Assembly: GCF_003955685.1 (NCBI RefSeq)
Contig: NZ_RXHJ01000018.1
Coordinates: 1 to 51,808 of the forward strand
Source: Corynebacterium hylobatis
Lineage (GTDB): Bacteria > Actinomycetota > Actinomycetes > Mycobacteriales > Mycobacteriaceae
Direction: 5' to 3'
Length of the DNA stretch: 51,808 nt
Shown here: positions 1 to 8,566 of the stretch, piece after piece
Position numbering within the stretch: the first letter of the stretch is position 1
Layout of the letters: each line of letters starts with the position of its first letter
Position numbers and translations under genes: made by a program
Notes under the pieces: generated by a model
Databases searched by the model: none
Told to the model about the DNA's origin: nothing
Seen by the model: only the letters and a program-made list of their open reading frames with translations

Positions 1-104
1 CATCGCTTTCCTGTTCGATGATGACGCTAGACCATGGCCGGGACACGGGGGTGAACTCCGGGGTCAACCGTGACTAAAGGTCCAGTTCAGAGGGTATTTA
101 TTTA

Positions 105-127
105 ATGAAAATGGGCACCATTTCCAT
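105..127. promoter_or_regulatory. AT-rich inverted repeat, possible operator
   Basis: The arms ATGAAAATGG and CCATTTCCAT match at 9 of 10 positions around a 3-base centre, in an AT-rich patch that stands out from the GC-rich surroundings. Bases 1-152 hold no gene I can support. The site may be an operator for a gene that starts to the left of the window, or it may lie downstream of the P450 by chance. No regulator is assigned. Confidence 0.3.
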
Positions 128-152
128 TTATCAGGGAGGTACCCATAGCCTC

Positions 153-1286
153 TCAGGTCGCCTTCAACTCCACCGGGAACCGTCGCCAGCCACCCACCGG
201 ATGGAGCGCGCGGACGGTCTCGCCATCGGCGGATGAGACATGCGCCAGGGCCAGCAGTTCCTCGATCATGGCGCGTAGCTCCAGCATCGACAGGGGCTTG
301 CCGGGGCAGTAGTGCGGACCGGTCCCCCACACCAGGTTCGCCGCGGCGTTCTCCGCCGGCAGGAAGGCATCGGGGTCGGCGAATTTCTCCGGGTCGCGGT
401 TGGCGGCGGTCCAGTGGATGCGCACGCGCTGTCCCTCGGGAAGCTCCGCTCCGCCCAGGGTCACGGGGCAGGTGGTGATGCGTCGGTTGGAGACGAAGGG
501 GTTGTCGCGGCGCAGCAGTTCGTCGGCGATGGCGGTGAATTCCTCACGCGCGACCCCCTGACGCAGGCGTTCCTGTAATTCAGGCTCGTGTGCCAGGGCG
601 TGCAGGATCACGCCGATGCTCAGGGCCATTGAACCGAGGTCCCCGCCGGTCCAGTTGCGCAGGATGGAGACGATCTCCGGGAACTCCAGCTTCCGCCCCA
701 GGCTGGTGTCGTGCACCAGCTGGCAGGTGACGTCGTCGAAGGCTGCCGGGTTCTCGAGGCGGGGCCGGACAACCTCAGCGATGATCCCGTCGAATTCGGC
801 GGCCACGGCAGCGGTACGGCTGCGGTCACCGGAGCGGGTCGCGGCGAAATTCTCCACCACCCAGGCGAGTAGCCGTTCCTCGAATTCTTCCGGCCAGCCC
901 AGCCAGGCAGTCATCGAGCGGACCGCGAACCTGGCGCCGATGTCGAGGACCGCGTCCACGGAATCCGCGGCGAGCGCCTCGGCGGCGACGTGGTGGGCGG
1001 TGCGTCGAAAAGCATCCTCGTGCTTCTCGACGACCGCCGGCTCCAGGTAGGCGTCAATCAGCGTGCGGAAACGCGCGTGCTCCTCCCCGTCAAGCCCGTT
1101 GGGCAGCTGCATGTGCGCGGAGACAGCGGAGCTGAAACGCTGCGGATCGGCGGCGACCTCGACGGCCTCCGCATGCCCGAGGACCAGAACCTCTCCGTCC
1201 GGGGCATGCGCCACGGGGCAGCGGGGCGGGGCGAGCAGTTCGTCCCCGAACTTGCGGGGATCCCTACCGGTCGGATCAGTGTGCAC
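153..1286 (-). CDS. Cytochrome P450, orphan
   Basis: This is a heme-thiolate monooxygenase of about 377 residues, soluble, with no membrane anchor and shorter than the usual 400 or so. The heme-binding loop near the C-terminus reads WGTGPHYCPGKPLS, with the Cys that ligates iron, and the K-helix ExxR is seen as ELLR. The I-helix reads NWTGGDLGSMA, so the usual acid-alcohol pair (D/E-T) for oxygen activation is absent; chemistry may depend on other residues. The GTG at 1286 is preceded by AAGGAGG at a good distance; an in-frame GTG six codons upstream overlaps that Shine-Dalgarno and is less likely. No ferredoxin or reductase gene is adjacent. The substrate cannot be told from the sequence. 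Confidence 0.9.
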   Translation of the reverse strand: MHTDPTGRDPRKFGDELLAPPRCPVAHAPDGEVLVLGHAEAVEVAADPQRFSSAVSAHMQLPNGLDGEEHARFRTLIDAYLEPAVVEKHEDAFRRTAHHVAAEALAADSVDAVLDIGARFAVRSMTAWLGWPEEFEERLLAWVVENFAATRSGDRSRTAAVAAEFDGIIAEVVRPRLENPAAFDDVTCQLVHDTSLGRKLEFPEIVSILRNWTGGDLGSMALSIGVILHALAHEPELQERLRQGVAREEFTAIADELLRRDNPFVSNRRITTCPVTLGGAELPEGQRVRIHWTAANRDPEKFADPDAFLPAENAAANLVWGTGPHYCPGKPLSMLELRAMIEELLALAHVSSADGETVRALHPVGGWRRFPVELKAT

Positions 1287-1316
1287 TTCTCGTACCTCCT
1301 TCACCCCACCCTAGAG

Positions 1317-1353
1317 CGATGGGCCCCGACGCGCAGTGCGTCGGGGCCCATCG
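1317..1353. terminator. Hairpin between P450 and pstB
   Basis: A perfect 16-bp stem (arms 1317-1332 and 1338-1353) with a 5-base loop lies just after the pstB stop. No clear T-run follows on either strand. It sits at the end of the pst operon and upstream of the P450 gene, so it most likely ends pst transcription. Confidence 0.7.
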
Positions 1354-1369
1354 AAATGACGTCCGGAGA

Positions 1370-2143
1370 TTATCCGAAACGACCGGCGATGTAGTCCTCG
1401 GTCTCCTTCTGGTCCGGGTTCTCGAAGATCTTCTTCGTGTCACCGAACTCGACGAGGCGACCCGGCTTGCCGGTGGCCTCCAGGGAGTAGAAGGCGGTCT
1501 TGTCGGACACACGGGCAGCCTGCTGCATGTTGTGGGTCACGATGACGATGGTGAACTCTTCCTTCAGCTCGTGGATGAGGTCCTCCACCGCCAGGGTCGA
1601 GATCGGGTCAAGGGCGGAGCAGGGCTCGTCCATGAGGAGAACCTCGGGCTCGACCGCGATGGCGCGGGCGATGCACAGGCGCTGCTGCTGGCCACCGGAG
1701 AGGCCGCCGCCCGGCTTGTCGAGGCGGTCCTTGACCTCCTCCCAGAGGTTGGCGCCGCGCAGGGACTTCTCCGCGACCTCCTTGAGCTTCTTCTTGTTCT
1801 TCTCACCGGAGAGCTTCAGGCCGGCGACGACGTTGTCCTCAATGGACATGGTCGGGAACGGGTTGGCCTTCTGGAAGACCATGCCGATGGTGTTGCGCAC
1901 GGCGACAGGGTCGACCTTTGAGCCGTAGATGTCCTCGCCGTCGAGAAGCACCTCGCCGGTGACGTAGGCGCCGGGGATGACCTCGTGCATACGGTTGAGG
2001 GTGCGCAGGACGGTGGACTTGCCGCAGCCGGAGGGGCCGATGAAGGCGGTGACGGCCTGGGCCGGCACCTGCAGGTTGACGTTCTGGACGGCATGGAAAT
2101 CGCCGTAGAAAATGTCTACGCCGTTGAGTTCGAGCTTGGACAT
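1370..2143 (-). CDS. pstB: Phosphate ABC transporter ATP-binding protein PstB
   Basis: This 257-residue ATPase powers high-affinity phosphate import by the PstSCAB complex on the cytoplasmic face of the membrane. Walker A (GPSGCGKST) lies near residue 37, the ABC signature (LSGGQQQRL) near 150, and Walker B (LLMDEP) follows. The length is normal for the family. The ATG at 2143 has AGGAGT upstream, and the protein from there begins at the usual MSKLELNGV position. It is the last gene of pstS-pstC-pstA-pstB and starts 47 bases after pstA ends. A 16-bp hairpin follows the gene. Confidence 0.97.
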   Translation of the reverse strand: MSKLELNGVDIFYGDFHAVQNVNLQVPAQAVTAFIGPSGCGKSTVLRTLNRMHEVIPGAYVTGEVLLDGEDIYGSKVDPVAVRNTIGMVFQKANPFPTMSIEDNVVAGLKLSGEKNKKKLKEVAEKSLRGANLWEEVKDRLDKPGGGLSGGQQQRLCIARAIAVEPEVLLMDEPCSALDPISTLAVEDLIHELKEEFTIVIVTHNMQQAARVSDKTAFYSLEATGKPGRLVEFGDTKKIFENPDQKETEDYIAGRFG

Positions 2144-2190
2144 CAGTAACTCCTGTGGTCTGTGTTTCTTCTGTACTGCAGGGGGCGAAG

Positions 2191-3117
2191 CTACTGCTTG
2201 ACCGAGAACTTCGCGGAGATGAGTCGGGCGCCGATGTTGAGCAGCGCGATGATGAGAACCAGGGTGAAGGCTGCACCCCACAGCTTGTCCAGGACCGCCG
2301 GGGAGGTACCGGCCTTGTACATGTCGAGCATCATCAGTGGCAGGGAGGACTGCGGACCGGTCATGGAGTCCCAGTTCATCGCCTGTGTGGAACCGACGAG
2401 GATCAGCACCGGCGCGGATTCACCCATCACGCGGGCGATGGCCAGCATGATGCCGGTGACGATGCCGGACAGCGCCGTCGGGAGGACGATCTTCACGATG
2501 GTCTTCCACTTGGGCACGCCCAGGGCGTAGGAGGCCTCACGCAGGTCCATGGGGACAACGCGCAGCATCTCCTCCGTATTCCGGACAACGACCGGGACCA
2601 TCAGCAGGACCAGCGACAGGGCCACGGCCATACCGGAACGTTGGAAACCGAACAGGGTGATCCAGGTGGTGAAGATGAACAGCGCCGCGACGATGGAGGG
2701 CACACCGGTGAGGATGTCCACCATGAAGGTGGTGATCCGGCCGAGACGGTTGCCGTTGGCGTACTCGACGAGGTAGATCGCGGTGAACACGCCGATCGGA
2801 ATGGACAGGACCGAGGCGATCAGGGTCTGCATGAGCGTACCCACGATGGCGTGCAGCGCACCGCCACCGGCCTGGTGGTACAGCACACCCTGCTGGGACG
2901 AGGTCCACCAGTCGGGGGTCAGGACCGGGGCCAGGCCACGGGAGATGACCACCCACAGCACCCAGATCAGCGGGATCATCGCGATGGCCATGGTGGCATA
3001 GACCAGGAAGGTGGCCACGGAGTTGGTCGTCTTGCGACGGGATGAGATGTCGGTGAACACGCTCGGTGAGTTCAGCGGGGCGCTGGCCGGAGCGATCGGG
3101 TTGACTTTGTTTGTCAT
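2191..3117 (-). CDS. pstA: Phosphate ABC transporter permease PstA
   Basis: This membrane subunit of 308 residues pairs with PstC to form the phosphate channel. Several hydrophobic spans are evident, beginning near residue 35 ([18 protein letters not shown]), and the permease EAA-type loop is seen as [12 protein letters not shown]. The start is the ATG at 3117, with GGAG 8 bases upstream, 17 bases after the pstC stop. The gene lies within the pst operon and is presumably co-regulated with pstS under phosphate starvation. Confidence 0.97.
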   Translation of the reverse strand: MTNKVNPIAPASAPLNSPSVFTDISSRRKTTNSVATFLVYATMAIAMIPLIWVLWVVISRGLAPVLTPDWWTSSQQGVLYHQAGGGALHAIVGTLMQTLIASVLSIPIGVFTAIYLVEYANGNRLGRITTFMVDILTGVPSIVAALFIFTTWITLFGFQRSGMAVALSLVLLMVPVVVRNTEEMLRVVPMDLREASYALGVPKWKTIVKIVLPTALSGIVTGIMLAIARVMGESAPVLILVGSTQAMNWDSMTGPQSSLPLMMLDMYKAGTSPAVLDKLWGAAFTLVLIIALLNIGARLISAKFSVKQ

Positions 3118-3134
3118 GGTATTTTCTCCGCCTT

Positions 3135-4202
3135 CTACTTCTTGGCCACGATTGCTCGGGCGATGGAGTTGACGACGAAGGTGAGGAGGAACAGCACCAG
3201 ACCCGCGGCGATATAGGCGCCAGCACGGATGTCATCGTTGAACTCGGGGGCAGCGTTGGCGATGGCGGTGGCGAAGGTCGTACCGCCGTCGAACAGGGAG
3301 AAACGGAAGGCCGAGGACGGGGAGACGACCATGTAGAGAGCCATGGTCTCACCCAGAGCGCGGCCCAGGCCGAGCATGGAGCCCGAGATGTAGCCGGAGA
3401 GGCCGAAGGGCAGCACGGTCATCCGGACGACCTCCCAACGGGTGGCGCCGAGGGCCAGGGCGGCCTCGACCTGACCGCGCGGGGTCTGGACGAAGACCTC
3501 GCGGGCGGTGGCCGCGATGACCGGGAGGATCATCACTGCCAGGACGATGCCACCGGTGAGGATGTTGCGGCCGGTGGCGAAAGACGGGGAGTTGGAGTAG
3601 GTGGCGAACAGGAAGAAGCCGCCGCCCCAGCTGTGAATCCACTCGTAGAAGGTGGTCAGTGCCGGGCCGAGGACCTGCCATCCCCATAGTCCGTAGACGA
3701 TGGACGGCACTGCGGCGAGCATGTCGACCAGGTAGCCGAGCGGCTTGACCGTCCGCTTCGGTGCGTAGTTGGAGAGGAACACCGCGATGCCCAGGGCGAT
3801 CGGCATGGCAATGAGCAGCGCCACAACGGAGATGAGCACGGTGACCGCGAAGAGGTTCGGGATGCCGAACTGCATCGCCTCGGTGTTGGAGGTGCTCCAG
3901 GGGCCGGTGTAGGTGAAGAAGCCGAGGAAGCCCTCGGTGTTACGGCTCAGTGACGGGATGGCGCGCCAGATGAGGAACGCACCGATCGCGGTGATGAGGA
4001 CGGTGATCAGGGTCGCGGAGGCGGTGGACAGGAACTCGAAGACACGGTCACCCGGGCGCTTGACACCGCCCCCGCCCTTCTGGGTCGGGTGATCCGGGGT
4101 GCTCGGCTGCTGTGTGTTTCCAATGGAGGCCACGGAGTCGGGGATGACGGGCTGGCCGGCCCGGGTCACCTGACCCTCTGTGGTCGGTCGGTTGCTTGCC
4201 AT
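3135..4202 (-). CDS. pstC: Phosphate ABC transporter permease PstC
   Basis: This membrane subunit of 355 residues is the partner of PstA. A hydrophilic N-terminal tail of about 50 residues, rich in Pro, Gln and Gly, precedes the first membrane span (ATLITVLITAIGAFLIW). The EAA-type loop reads VEAALALGATRWEVV. The ATG at 4202 has AAGGAA upstream; an open frame extends further but crosses the intergenic hairpin and lacks family similarity. The gene is separated from pstS by 166 bases holding an imperfect hairpin, which may lower expression of the membrane subunits relative to the binding protein. Confidence 0.96.
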   Translation of the reverse strand: MASNRPTTEGQVTRAGQPVIPDSVASIGNTQQPSTPDHPTQKGGGGVKRPGDRVFEFLSTASATLITVLITAIGAFLIWRAIPSLSRNTEGFLGFFTYTGPWSTSNTEAMQFGIPNLFAVTVLISVVALLIAMPIALGIAVFLSNYAPKRTVKPLGYLVDMLAAVPSIVYGLWGWQVLGPALTTFYEWIHSWGGGFFLFATYSNSPSFATGRNILTGGIVLAVMILPVIAATAREVFVQTPRGQVEAALALGATRWEVVRMTVLPFGLSGYISGSMLGLGRALGETMALYMVVSPSSAFRFSLFDGGTTFATAIANAAPEFNDDIRAGAYIAAGLVLFLLTFVVNSIARAIVAKK

Positions 4203-4267
4203 TAGGCACGTTCCTTTGAAACTAAAGGGAAAGGACAATTGCCACGGCACTGAAGTGCTGGACGTGA

Positions 4268-4303
4268 CAGCGCCCCCGGAAACGAAAACGCTTGCGGGGG
4301 CTG
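4268..4303 (-). terminator. Imperfect hairpin between pstS and pstC
   Basis: Arms 4268-4278 and 4295-4303 pair (CGGGGGCTG with CAGcgCCCCCG, a 2-base bulge). There is no T-run, so partial termination or 3' stabilisation of the pstS message is more likely than full termination. Such hairpins often set the excess of a binding protein over its permease. Confidence 0.45.
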
Positions 4304-4368
4304 CTTCATGTTTGACCGCAGCCACATCGGAGCGGTCGGGCACCCCGGAGGGTGTCCCTGTTATTCAG

Positions 4369-5475
4369 TTACTGGATGGCGTCGACGGCTGCGGCCAGGC
4401 GCTCGGCGTGGGCACCGGTGACCGGGATGTAGCCGAGCTCCTCGAGACCCTCATCCTGGTACTCCAGGGCAACGGTCAGGAAATCCTTGACCATCGCGGA
4501 GGTGGTCTCATCGTAACCTGCGGAGCAGACAATCTCGTAGGTGGTGAGGATCAGCGGGTAGGCACCCTCGGTGTCGGAGGCGAACAGGGCGTCGGTGTCG
4601 ACGACCATGTCGTGGCCCTCGGAGGCGAACTCCAGGTTGTCCAGGGCGACACCCACGGACTCGGTGTTCAGCTCGACCGGGCCGGCACCGAAGTCGAGAT
4701 TCGCGACACCCAGGCCCTGCTGGAGCGCGAAGCCGGACTCGACGTAGGTGATGCCGCCGTTGATGGCGGTGACCTGGGTGGCGACACCGTTGGAGCCGTT
4801 GGCACCCTCACCGACCGCGGAGGGGAACTGCTGTCCCTCGGTCTCCCAGATGTCGCCGGCGGCAGCGCCGAGGAACTTCTGGAAGTTGTCGGAGGTGCCG
4901 GACTCGTCAGAGCGGTAGACGACGGAGATGTCGGTGTCCGGGAGATCGACGCCCTCGTTCTCGGCGGCAATGGCCTCGTCGTTCCAGCTGGTGATCTCGC
5001 CCTTGAAGATCTGCGCAACGGTCGGGATGGAGAGGTTCAGGTCCTCGACGCCCTCCAGGTTGTAGGCGATGGCCACCGGGCCGATGACGAAAGGCAGGTG
5101 CCATGCGTCGTTGCCCTCGCAGCGCTCAGCTGCCGGGGCCACCTGGTCATCGGACAGCGGGGAGTCGGATCCGGCGAAGGAGACCTGGCCACCGACGAAG
5201 TTGGTGCGGCCGGAGCCGGAGCCGGAGGCGGTGTAGGCGAGGGTCGCACCCGAGACGGCGCCCTGGTACTTCTGGCCGAAGTAGTCCATGGCGTTCTGCT
5301 GGGAGGAGGCACCCTCACCCACGAGCTGGCCGGTGGTACCGGAGAGGCCCTCGATGGCGACGTCAGCGGTGGTGTCGGTCGAGCCGTTGTCAGAATCGCC
5401 GCAGGCGACGAGGGTGGCGGAGCCGACGGCGACGACGCCAATGATGGCTGCAGTGCGCTTGAAGTTGCGGATCAC
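4369..5475 (-). CDS. pstS: Phosphate-binding lipoprotein PstS
   Basis: This extracytoplasmic phosphate receptor of 368 residues delivers phosphate to PstCA. A signal peptide of about 25 residues ends in a lipobox, LVAC, followed by GDSDNGSTDT, so the mature protein is lipid-anchored at Cys. The phosphate-binding loop is seen as GASSQQNAM and later as DESGTSDNF. The GTG at 5475 is chosen because AAAGG stands about 8 bases upstream and the signal peptide then has a normal charged start (VIRNFKR). It is the first gene of pstSCAB; the 317 bases upstream should hold its PhoR-responsive promoter. Confidence 0.96.
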   Translation of the reverse strand: MIRNFKRTAAIIGVVAVGSATLVACGDSDNGSTDTTADVAIEGLSGTTGQLVGEGASSQQNAMDYFGQKYQGAVSGATLAYTASGSGSGRTNFVGGQVSFAGSDSPLSDDQVAPAAERCEGNDAWHLPFVIGPVAIAYNLEGVEDLNLSIPTVAQIFKGEITSWNDEAIAAENEGVDLPDTDISVVYRSDESGTSDNFQKFLGAAAGDIWETEGQQFPSAVGEGANGSNGVATQVTAINGGITYVESGFALQQGLGVANLDFGAGPVELNTESVGVALDNLEFASEGHDMVVDTDALFASDTEGAYPLILTTYEIVCSAGYDETTSAMVKDFLTVALEYQDEGLEELGYIPVTGAHAERLAAAVDAIQ

Positions 5476-5792
5476 AGGAGAACCTTTCCGATGCAGATCA
5501 GTCAGTAAAACAGGTCCGGGCAACCGTTGGGACCGGTCAAGGTGCTCCCTGTCCGCATATTCTCAGCATGTTCACACCGAAAGTGGACAGGGCTGTTGCC
5601 CACGTCCACTAAAGTTAGGCACCGGAGTTAACCGACTGGGGGTAGTTTGGTGAACGCACCGTTAACTTCTGACGAGCATCGAGAGAACTCTTTCCGCCTG
5701 GACCAGCATTTGGTAAGGCGGGTCACCCCACCTCAGGTGACACATCACATTTCACGGCCGATTGTCAGGTTGTCACGCCCCGTTTTCCGGTA
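5476..5792. promoter_or_regulatory. pstS upstream region
   Basis: This gene-free stretch lies between pstS and the end of mshD. It holds an AT-rich GAGAATATG (minus strand) about 80 bases before pstS, several GTTCAC/GTTAAC-like words (near 5569, 5649 and 5661), and a 6-bp inverted repeat GTCACC...GGTGAC (5722-5727 and 5736-5741). In C. glutamicum the pstS promoter is bound by PhoR and also by GlxR. I see no perfect match to the GlxR consensus, and which of the repeats is a PhoR site cannot be settled by eye. Confidence 0.45.
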
Positions 5793-6683
5793 TCAGGCGG
5801 GCGACCACACGGCATGCTCCTCGGCGATGTGGAAGCCCAGCTTCTCGTAGACCCGCACCGCGGGCCCGTTGTCGGCCTCCACGTAGAGGATGACCCGCTC
5901 CGCCCCCTTCCCTGCCATATGCGCCAGCCCCAGCCGCAGCAACGGGTCCCCCAGTCGGCGGCCGCGGAAGTCGGAGGCCAGGCCCACGACATAGACCTCG
6001 CCGAAGGCCGGCGACTCCTCCGTGTGCCACTTCGTCCAGTGGAAACCCGCCAGGACAGGCTCCTCCACGGACCACAGGAAGAGCACGTCCTCCTCCGCGA
6101 ACCAGTCGGCCTCCTGCGCCCGGGACAGGCGGTCCCGGTCCCAGCCGCCCTGCTCCGGGTGCCAGGAGAAGGCCTCGTTGTTGGCCGCCAGCCACTGTTC
6201 CTCGACCAGGTCGCGGCCGTAGCGCGCGACGGATTCGACGAGGTTGAGCGCCTCGACGTCCTCCCGCGGCTCGAAGGAGGCGGCCTCGCGCAGGGCCTCA
6301 CCCTCCACCGCCATGACCAGCAGGCGGCGGGCCATCTTCCGCCCCTCCTTCTCTGCCAGGGCACGGGCGGCGGGCAGGTTGCCGTGGGCCCACACGTCCC
6401 GGCCGCGAAGTTCGGTCAGCAGGGCACGGGCCACCCCGCGGCGCCGGGCGGACGGGGCCACCACGAGTTCGCAGGAGGCGTCGTCGCAGGCGGCGAGGCC
6501 GAGGAGCTGGTCGCCGTCACGGGCGAGGAGGTGGCGGTGCCAGAGTCGGGCATCGGAGAGGCCGAGGACGAACTGCTCGGAGAAGGCCTCGACACCGTCG
6601 GCGCGGGCAGCGTCGGCAAGCAGGTCCCGGGCGGCGTCGGCAAGCTCGGGGTGGGTGGGCAGGTCAAGGGGCTCGATCTTCAT
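5793..6683 (-). CDS. mshD: Mycothiol synthase MshD
   Basis: MshD transfers acetyl from acetyl-CoA to the cysteine of Cys-GlcN-Ins, the last step of mycothiol biosynthesis, in the cytoplasm. The protein has 296 residues and two GNAT folds. The N-terminal fold carries APSARRRGVARALL near residue 80; the C-terminal fold carries ASDFRGRRLGDPLLRLGLAH near 240 and ends YVEADNGPAVRVYEKLGF. The ATG at 6683 is supported by TAGTCT ending exactly 7 bases upstream, a leaderless arrangement; an ATG nine codons upstream has neither a Shine-Dalgarno nor such a hexamer. The DUF2993 gene diverges from it 33 bases away. Confidence 0.93.
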   Translation of the reverse strand: MKIEPLDLPTHPELADAARDLLADAARADGVEAFSEQFVLGLSDARLWHRHLLARDGDQLLGLAACDDASCELVVAPSARRRGVARALLTELRGRDVWAHGNLPAARALAEKEGRKMARRLLVMAVEGEALREAASFEPREDVEALNLVESVARYGRDLVEEQWLAANNEAFSWHPEQGGWDRDRLSRAQEADWFAEEDVLFLWSVEEPVLAGFHWTKWHTEESPAFGEVYVVGLASDFRGRRLGDPLLRLGLAHMAGKGAERVILYVEADNGPAVRVYEKLGFHIAEEHAVWSPA

Positions 6684-6690
6684 GTTCCCC

Positions 6691-6710
6691 AGACTATCGC
6701 TGGTAGACAT
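6691..6710. promoter_or_regulatory. Overlapping divergent promoters, mshD and DUF2993 gene
   Basis: TAGTCT (minus strand, 6691-6696) lies 7 bases before the mshD ATG. TAGACAT (plus strand, 6704-6710) lies 6 bases before the opposite GTG. Neither start has a good Shine-Dalgarno, so both messages are probably leaderless. The -35 region of each promoter would fall at the other gene's start. Confidence 0.6.
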
Positions 6711-6716
6711 ATAGAG

Positions 6717-7481
6717 GTGTACGTTCCGCGCCTGCCCCTCATCGTCATCTCCGTTCTCGCGGTCCTGCTCGGCGGTGGCTGGCTGGCCGACAGCGTCGCC
6801 GCCTCCCGGGTGGAACGCCACCTCTCCGCGGCCGTGGAGGAGCAGGCCGGCCTGGAGGTCAGCCCGCGGGTCAACGTCGGTGGGGTGCCCTACCTGGCGG
6901 CCCTGTTCACCGGTGAGATCCCGACGGTCGGTGTCCACGCCCTCGACGTCGACGTCGCCGGACTCGGCATGGTCAACGCCCAGACGGAACTCACCCGCGT
7001 CACAGTCGACCGCGGGCAGGTCCTCAGCGGCGACATCACCGGCGCCCCCGCCACCGCATTCACCCGCACCATCCGGCTGGACGGGGTGGCCCTGGGGCGG
7101 TTGCTGGGGATGACGGACCTGGACATCGCCAACCCCTACGACATCTCCCCCGCCGGTGGCTCCGCTGCCGAGGCCCAGCTGACGGGTACCCCCTTCAACC
7201 AGCGGGAACCGGTGACCGTCATCGTCGATCTGCGGCTGGTGGGCGACCAGTTCCACATGAGCCCCAGGGAGCTTGTCGACGCCCCGGCGGACCTCTCCCC
7301 CGCCGCGGCCGAGGCCACCCGTGAGGCCTTCAGCCTCACGCTCGACACCCGGAGCCTGCCGCTGGCGGGCCGGGCCAGCCGGGTGAACATGTCCGGTGGC
7401 TCCATCTTCTTCGAGGCGGAGCGCCACAATGTCACGGTGCGGTTGGCAGACCTCTCCCCAGTCGATGTCTCCAGTTCCTGA
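6717..7481 (+). CDS. DUF2993 (LmeA-like) secreted or anchored protein
   Basis: This is a protein of 254 residues with an N-terminal hydrophobic segment (LPLIVISVLAVLLGGGWL) that should act as a signal or membrane anchor, leaving the rest outside. The exported part fits DUF2993, a family that includes mycobacterial LmeA, a phospholipase-type factor needed for normal lipomannan. Visible features are VNVGGVPYLAALFTGEIP after the signal and a long repeated beta pattern. The GTG at 6717 is chosen because the hydrophobic segment follows at once and a -10-like TAGACAT precedes it; the open frame upstream is antisense to mshD. Its 3' end overlaps the lipid kinase gene by 50 bases on the opposite strand. 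Confidence 0.75.
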   Translation: MYVPRLPLIVISVLAVLLGGGWLADSVAASRVERHLSAAVEEQAGLEVSPRVNVGGVPYLAALFTGEIPTVGVHALDVDVAGLGMVNAQTELTRVTVDRGQVLSGDITGAPATAFTRTIRLDGVALGRLLGMTDLDIANPYDISPAGGSAAEAQLTGTPFNQREPVTVIVDLRLVGDQFHMSPRELVDAPADLSPAAAEATREAFSLTLDTRSLPLAGRASRVNMSGGSIFFEAERHNVTVRLADLSPVDVSSS

Positions 7482-8526
7482 GCAGGGCCCGCAGAATCCG
7501 CACCACATCCTGGCGTACCTGCCGCCAGGCCCGCGGTGACACCGGGTAGGCCTGCTTGGGGGCGAACACCTCGATCGCGTCAATCCGGCTGCCCAGCACC
7601 GCCCGCTCGAACTCCCCGACGTACTCGCCGTCGGCCTGGAAACCCTGCGGCCGCCGGCAGGTCAGCTCCACCCCGGCGGCGTCGTCGAACTGCAGTGTGC
7701 GACCCCGGATCCAGTCCTCGAAGAAGGTGCTGTGCCCGAAACCGATCAGGTGCAGCATGCTCGCCACACCGCGGGCGCCCCGCAGGCTGCTCAGGCCGAA
7801 CAGTCCGAGACCCTGATCGAAGCTGTTGCGCGGGTTGGTCACCACCGGCAGCGGACCGAGGAAGGTCCACGGGTTGGTGTTCGAGGCCACGAACAGCGGG
7901 ACGTCCTCCAGCCGGAGTTCCCGGCCGTCGGTGCTGACGGCGTGGACGTCGATGTGCGGCGGATCATGCCGCGCCCGCGCCCACACCAGCAGCGAGACCC
8001 GCAGGTAGCGCAGCGGGGTGGCGGCGAAGCCGTGCTCCCGGGCGTCATGGACCCGGGCGATGACGTCTGCGTCCATCCCGAAACCGGCGTTGACGGCGAA
8101 CCACCGGTCATTCCAGGTGCCCAGGCAGATCGTGCGGCGCAGGTCGCTGCGCAGCAGGTCGGCGAGCATCCGCACCGCAGCGACGGGATCCGGCGGAAAA
8201 CCCAACGCACGGGCGAAGACGTTGGCCGAACCGGTCGGCACCACCGCCAGGGCGGGCAGCTCGCGGGGATCACGCAGCTGCCCACCCACCGGGCCCAGAA
8301 GTCCATTGACCGCTTCATGGACCGTACCGTCCCCACCCACAACTACCACCACGTCCCAGTCCCGGCGCCCCAGCCCGCGGCAGATCTCCTCGGCATGTCC
8401 CGGGTGGTGGGTGAACATGCCGGTGAGCCGGACCCCGTCGACAGCACGCAACACCGGGATGACCCGGCGGAACAGGCTGTCGCTCTGGCCGGTCGAGTTC
8501 GGGTTCGCTATCAGCAGGACGCGCAC
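7432..8526 (-). CDS. Diacylglycerol kinase family lipid kinase
   Basis: This cytoplasmic or membrane-associated kinase of 364 residues has the DagK catalytic fold. The start resembles VRVLLIANPNSTGQS, followed by the nucleotide loop VVVVVGGDGTVHEAVNG near residue 65 and PTGSANVFARALG near 98, all typical of the DGK/sphingosine kinase superfamily. The substrate (diacylglycerol or another lipid) cannot be told. The GTG at 8526 is preceded by TAGGCT 8 bases upstream. The gene is convergent with the DUF2993 gene with a 50-base antisense overlap, and divergent from the nitrobindin gene. Confidence 0.88.
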   Translation of the reverse strand: MRVLLIANPNSTGQSDSLFRRVIPVLRAVDGVRLTGMFTHHPGHAEEICRGLGRRDWDVVVVVGGDGTVHEAVNGLLGPVGGQLRDPRELPALAVVPTGSANVFARALGFPPDPVAAVRMLADLLRSDLRRTICLGTWNDRWFAVNAGFGMDADVIARVHDAREHGFAATPLRYLRVSLLVWARARHDPPHIDVHAVSTDGRELRLEDVPLFVASNTNPWTFLGPLPVVTNPRNSFDQGLGLFGLSSLRGARGVASMLHLIGFGHSTFFEDWIRGRTLQFDDAAGVELTCRRPQGFQADGEYVGEFERAVLGSRIDAIEVFAPKQAYPVSPRAWRQVRQDVVRILRALLRNWRHRLGRGLPTAP

Positions 8527-8534
8527 GATGTCCA

Positions 8535-8559
8535 AGCCTAGCCGCGCGGCCACTAAGCT
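8535..8559. promoter_or_regulatory. Overlapping divergent promoters, lipid kinase and nitrobindin
   Basis: TAGGCT (minus strand, 8535-8540) lies 8 bases before the kinase GTG at 8526. TAAGCT (plus strand, 8554-8559) lies exactly 7 bases before the nitrobindin ATG at 8567. The two starts are only 41 bases apart. Confidence 0.6.
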
Positions 8560-8566
8560 GGTGCCC

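Noticed and set aside
105..127. Zur (zinc uptake regulator) box
   Set aside because: The arms resemble TGAAAAT/ATTTTCA, but the centre is too wide and one arm differs, so no specific regulator is claimed.
64..330. Short open frame on the minus strand at the left edge
   Set aside because: It mostly overlaps the P450 in another frame and has no Shine-Dalgarno or family similarity.
5736..5749. GGTGACACATCACA upstream of pstS as a GlxR (CRP-type) site
   Set aside because: The half-sites are spaced by 4 bases instead of the 6 of TGTGA-N6-TCACA, so it is not a proper match.
5814..6716. N-terminal extension of the DUF2993 protein
   Set aside because: The extension is antisense to mshD, and a signal-like hydrophobic segment directly follows the GTG at 6717.
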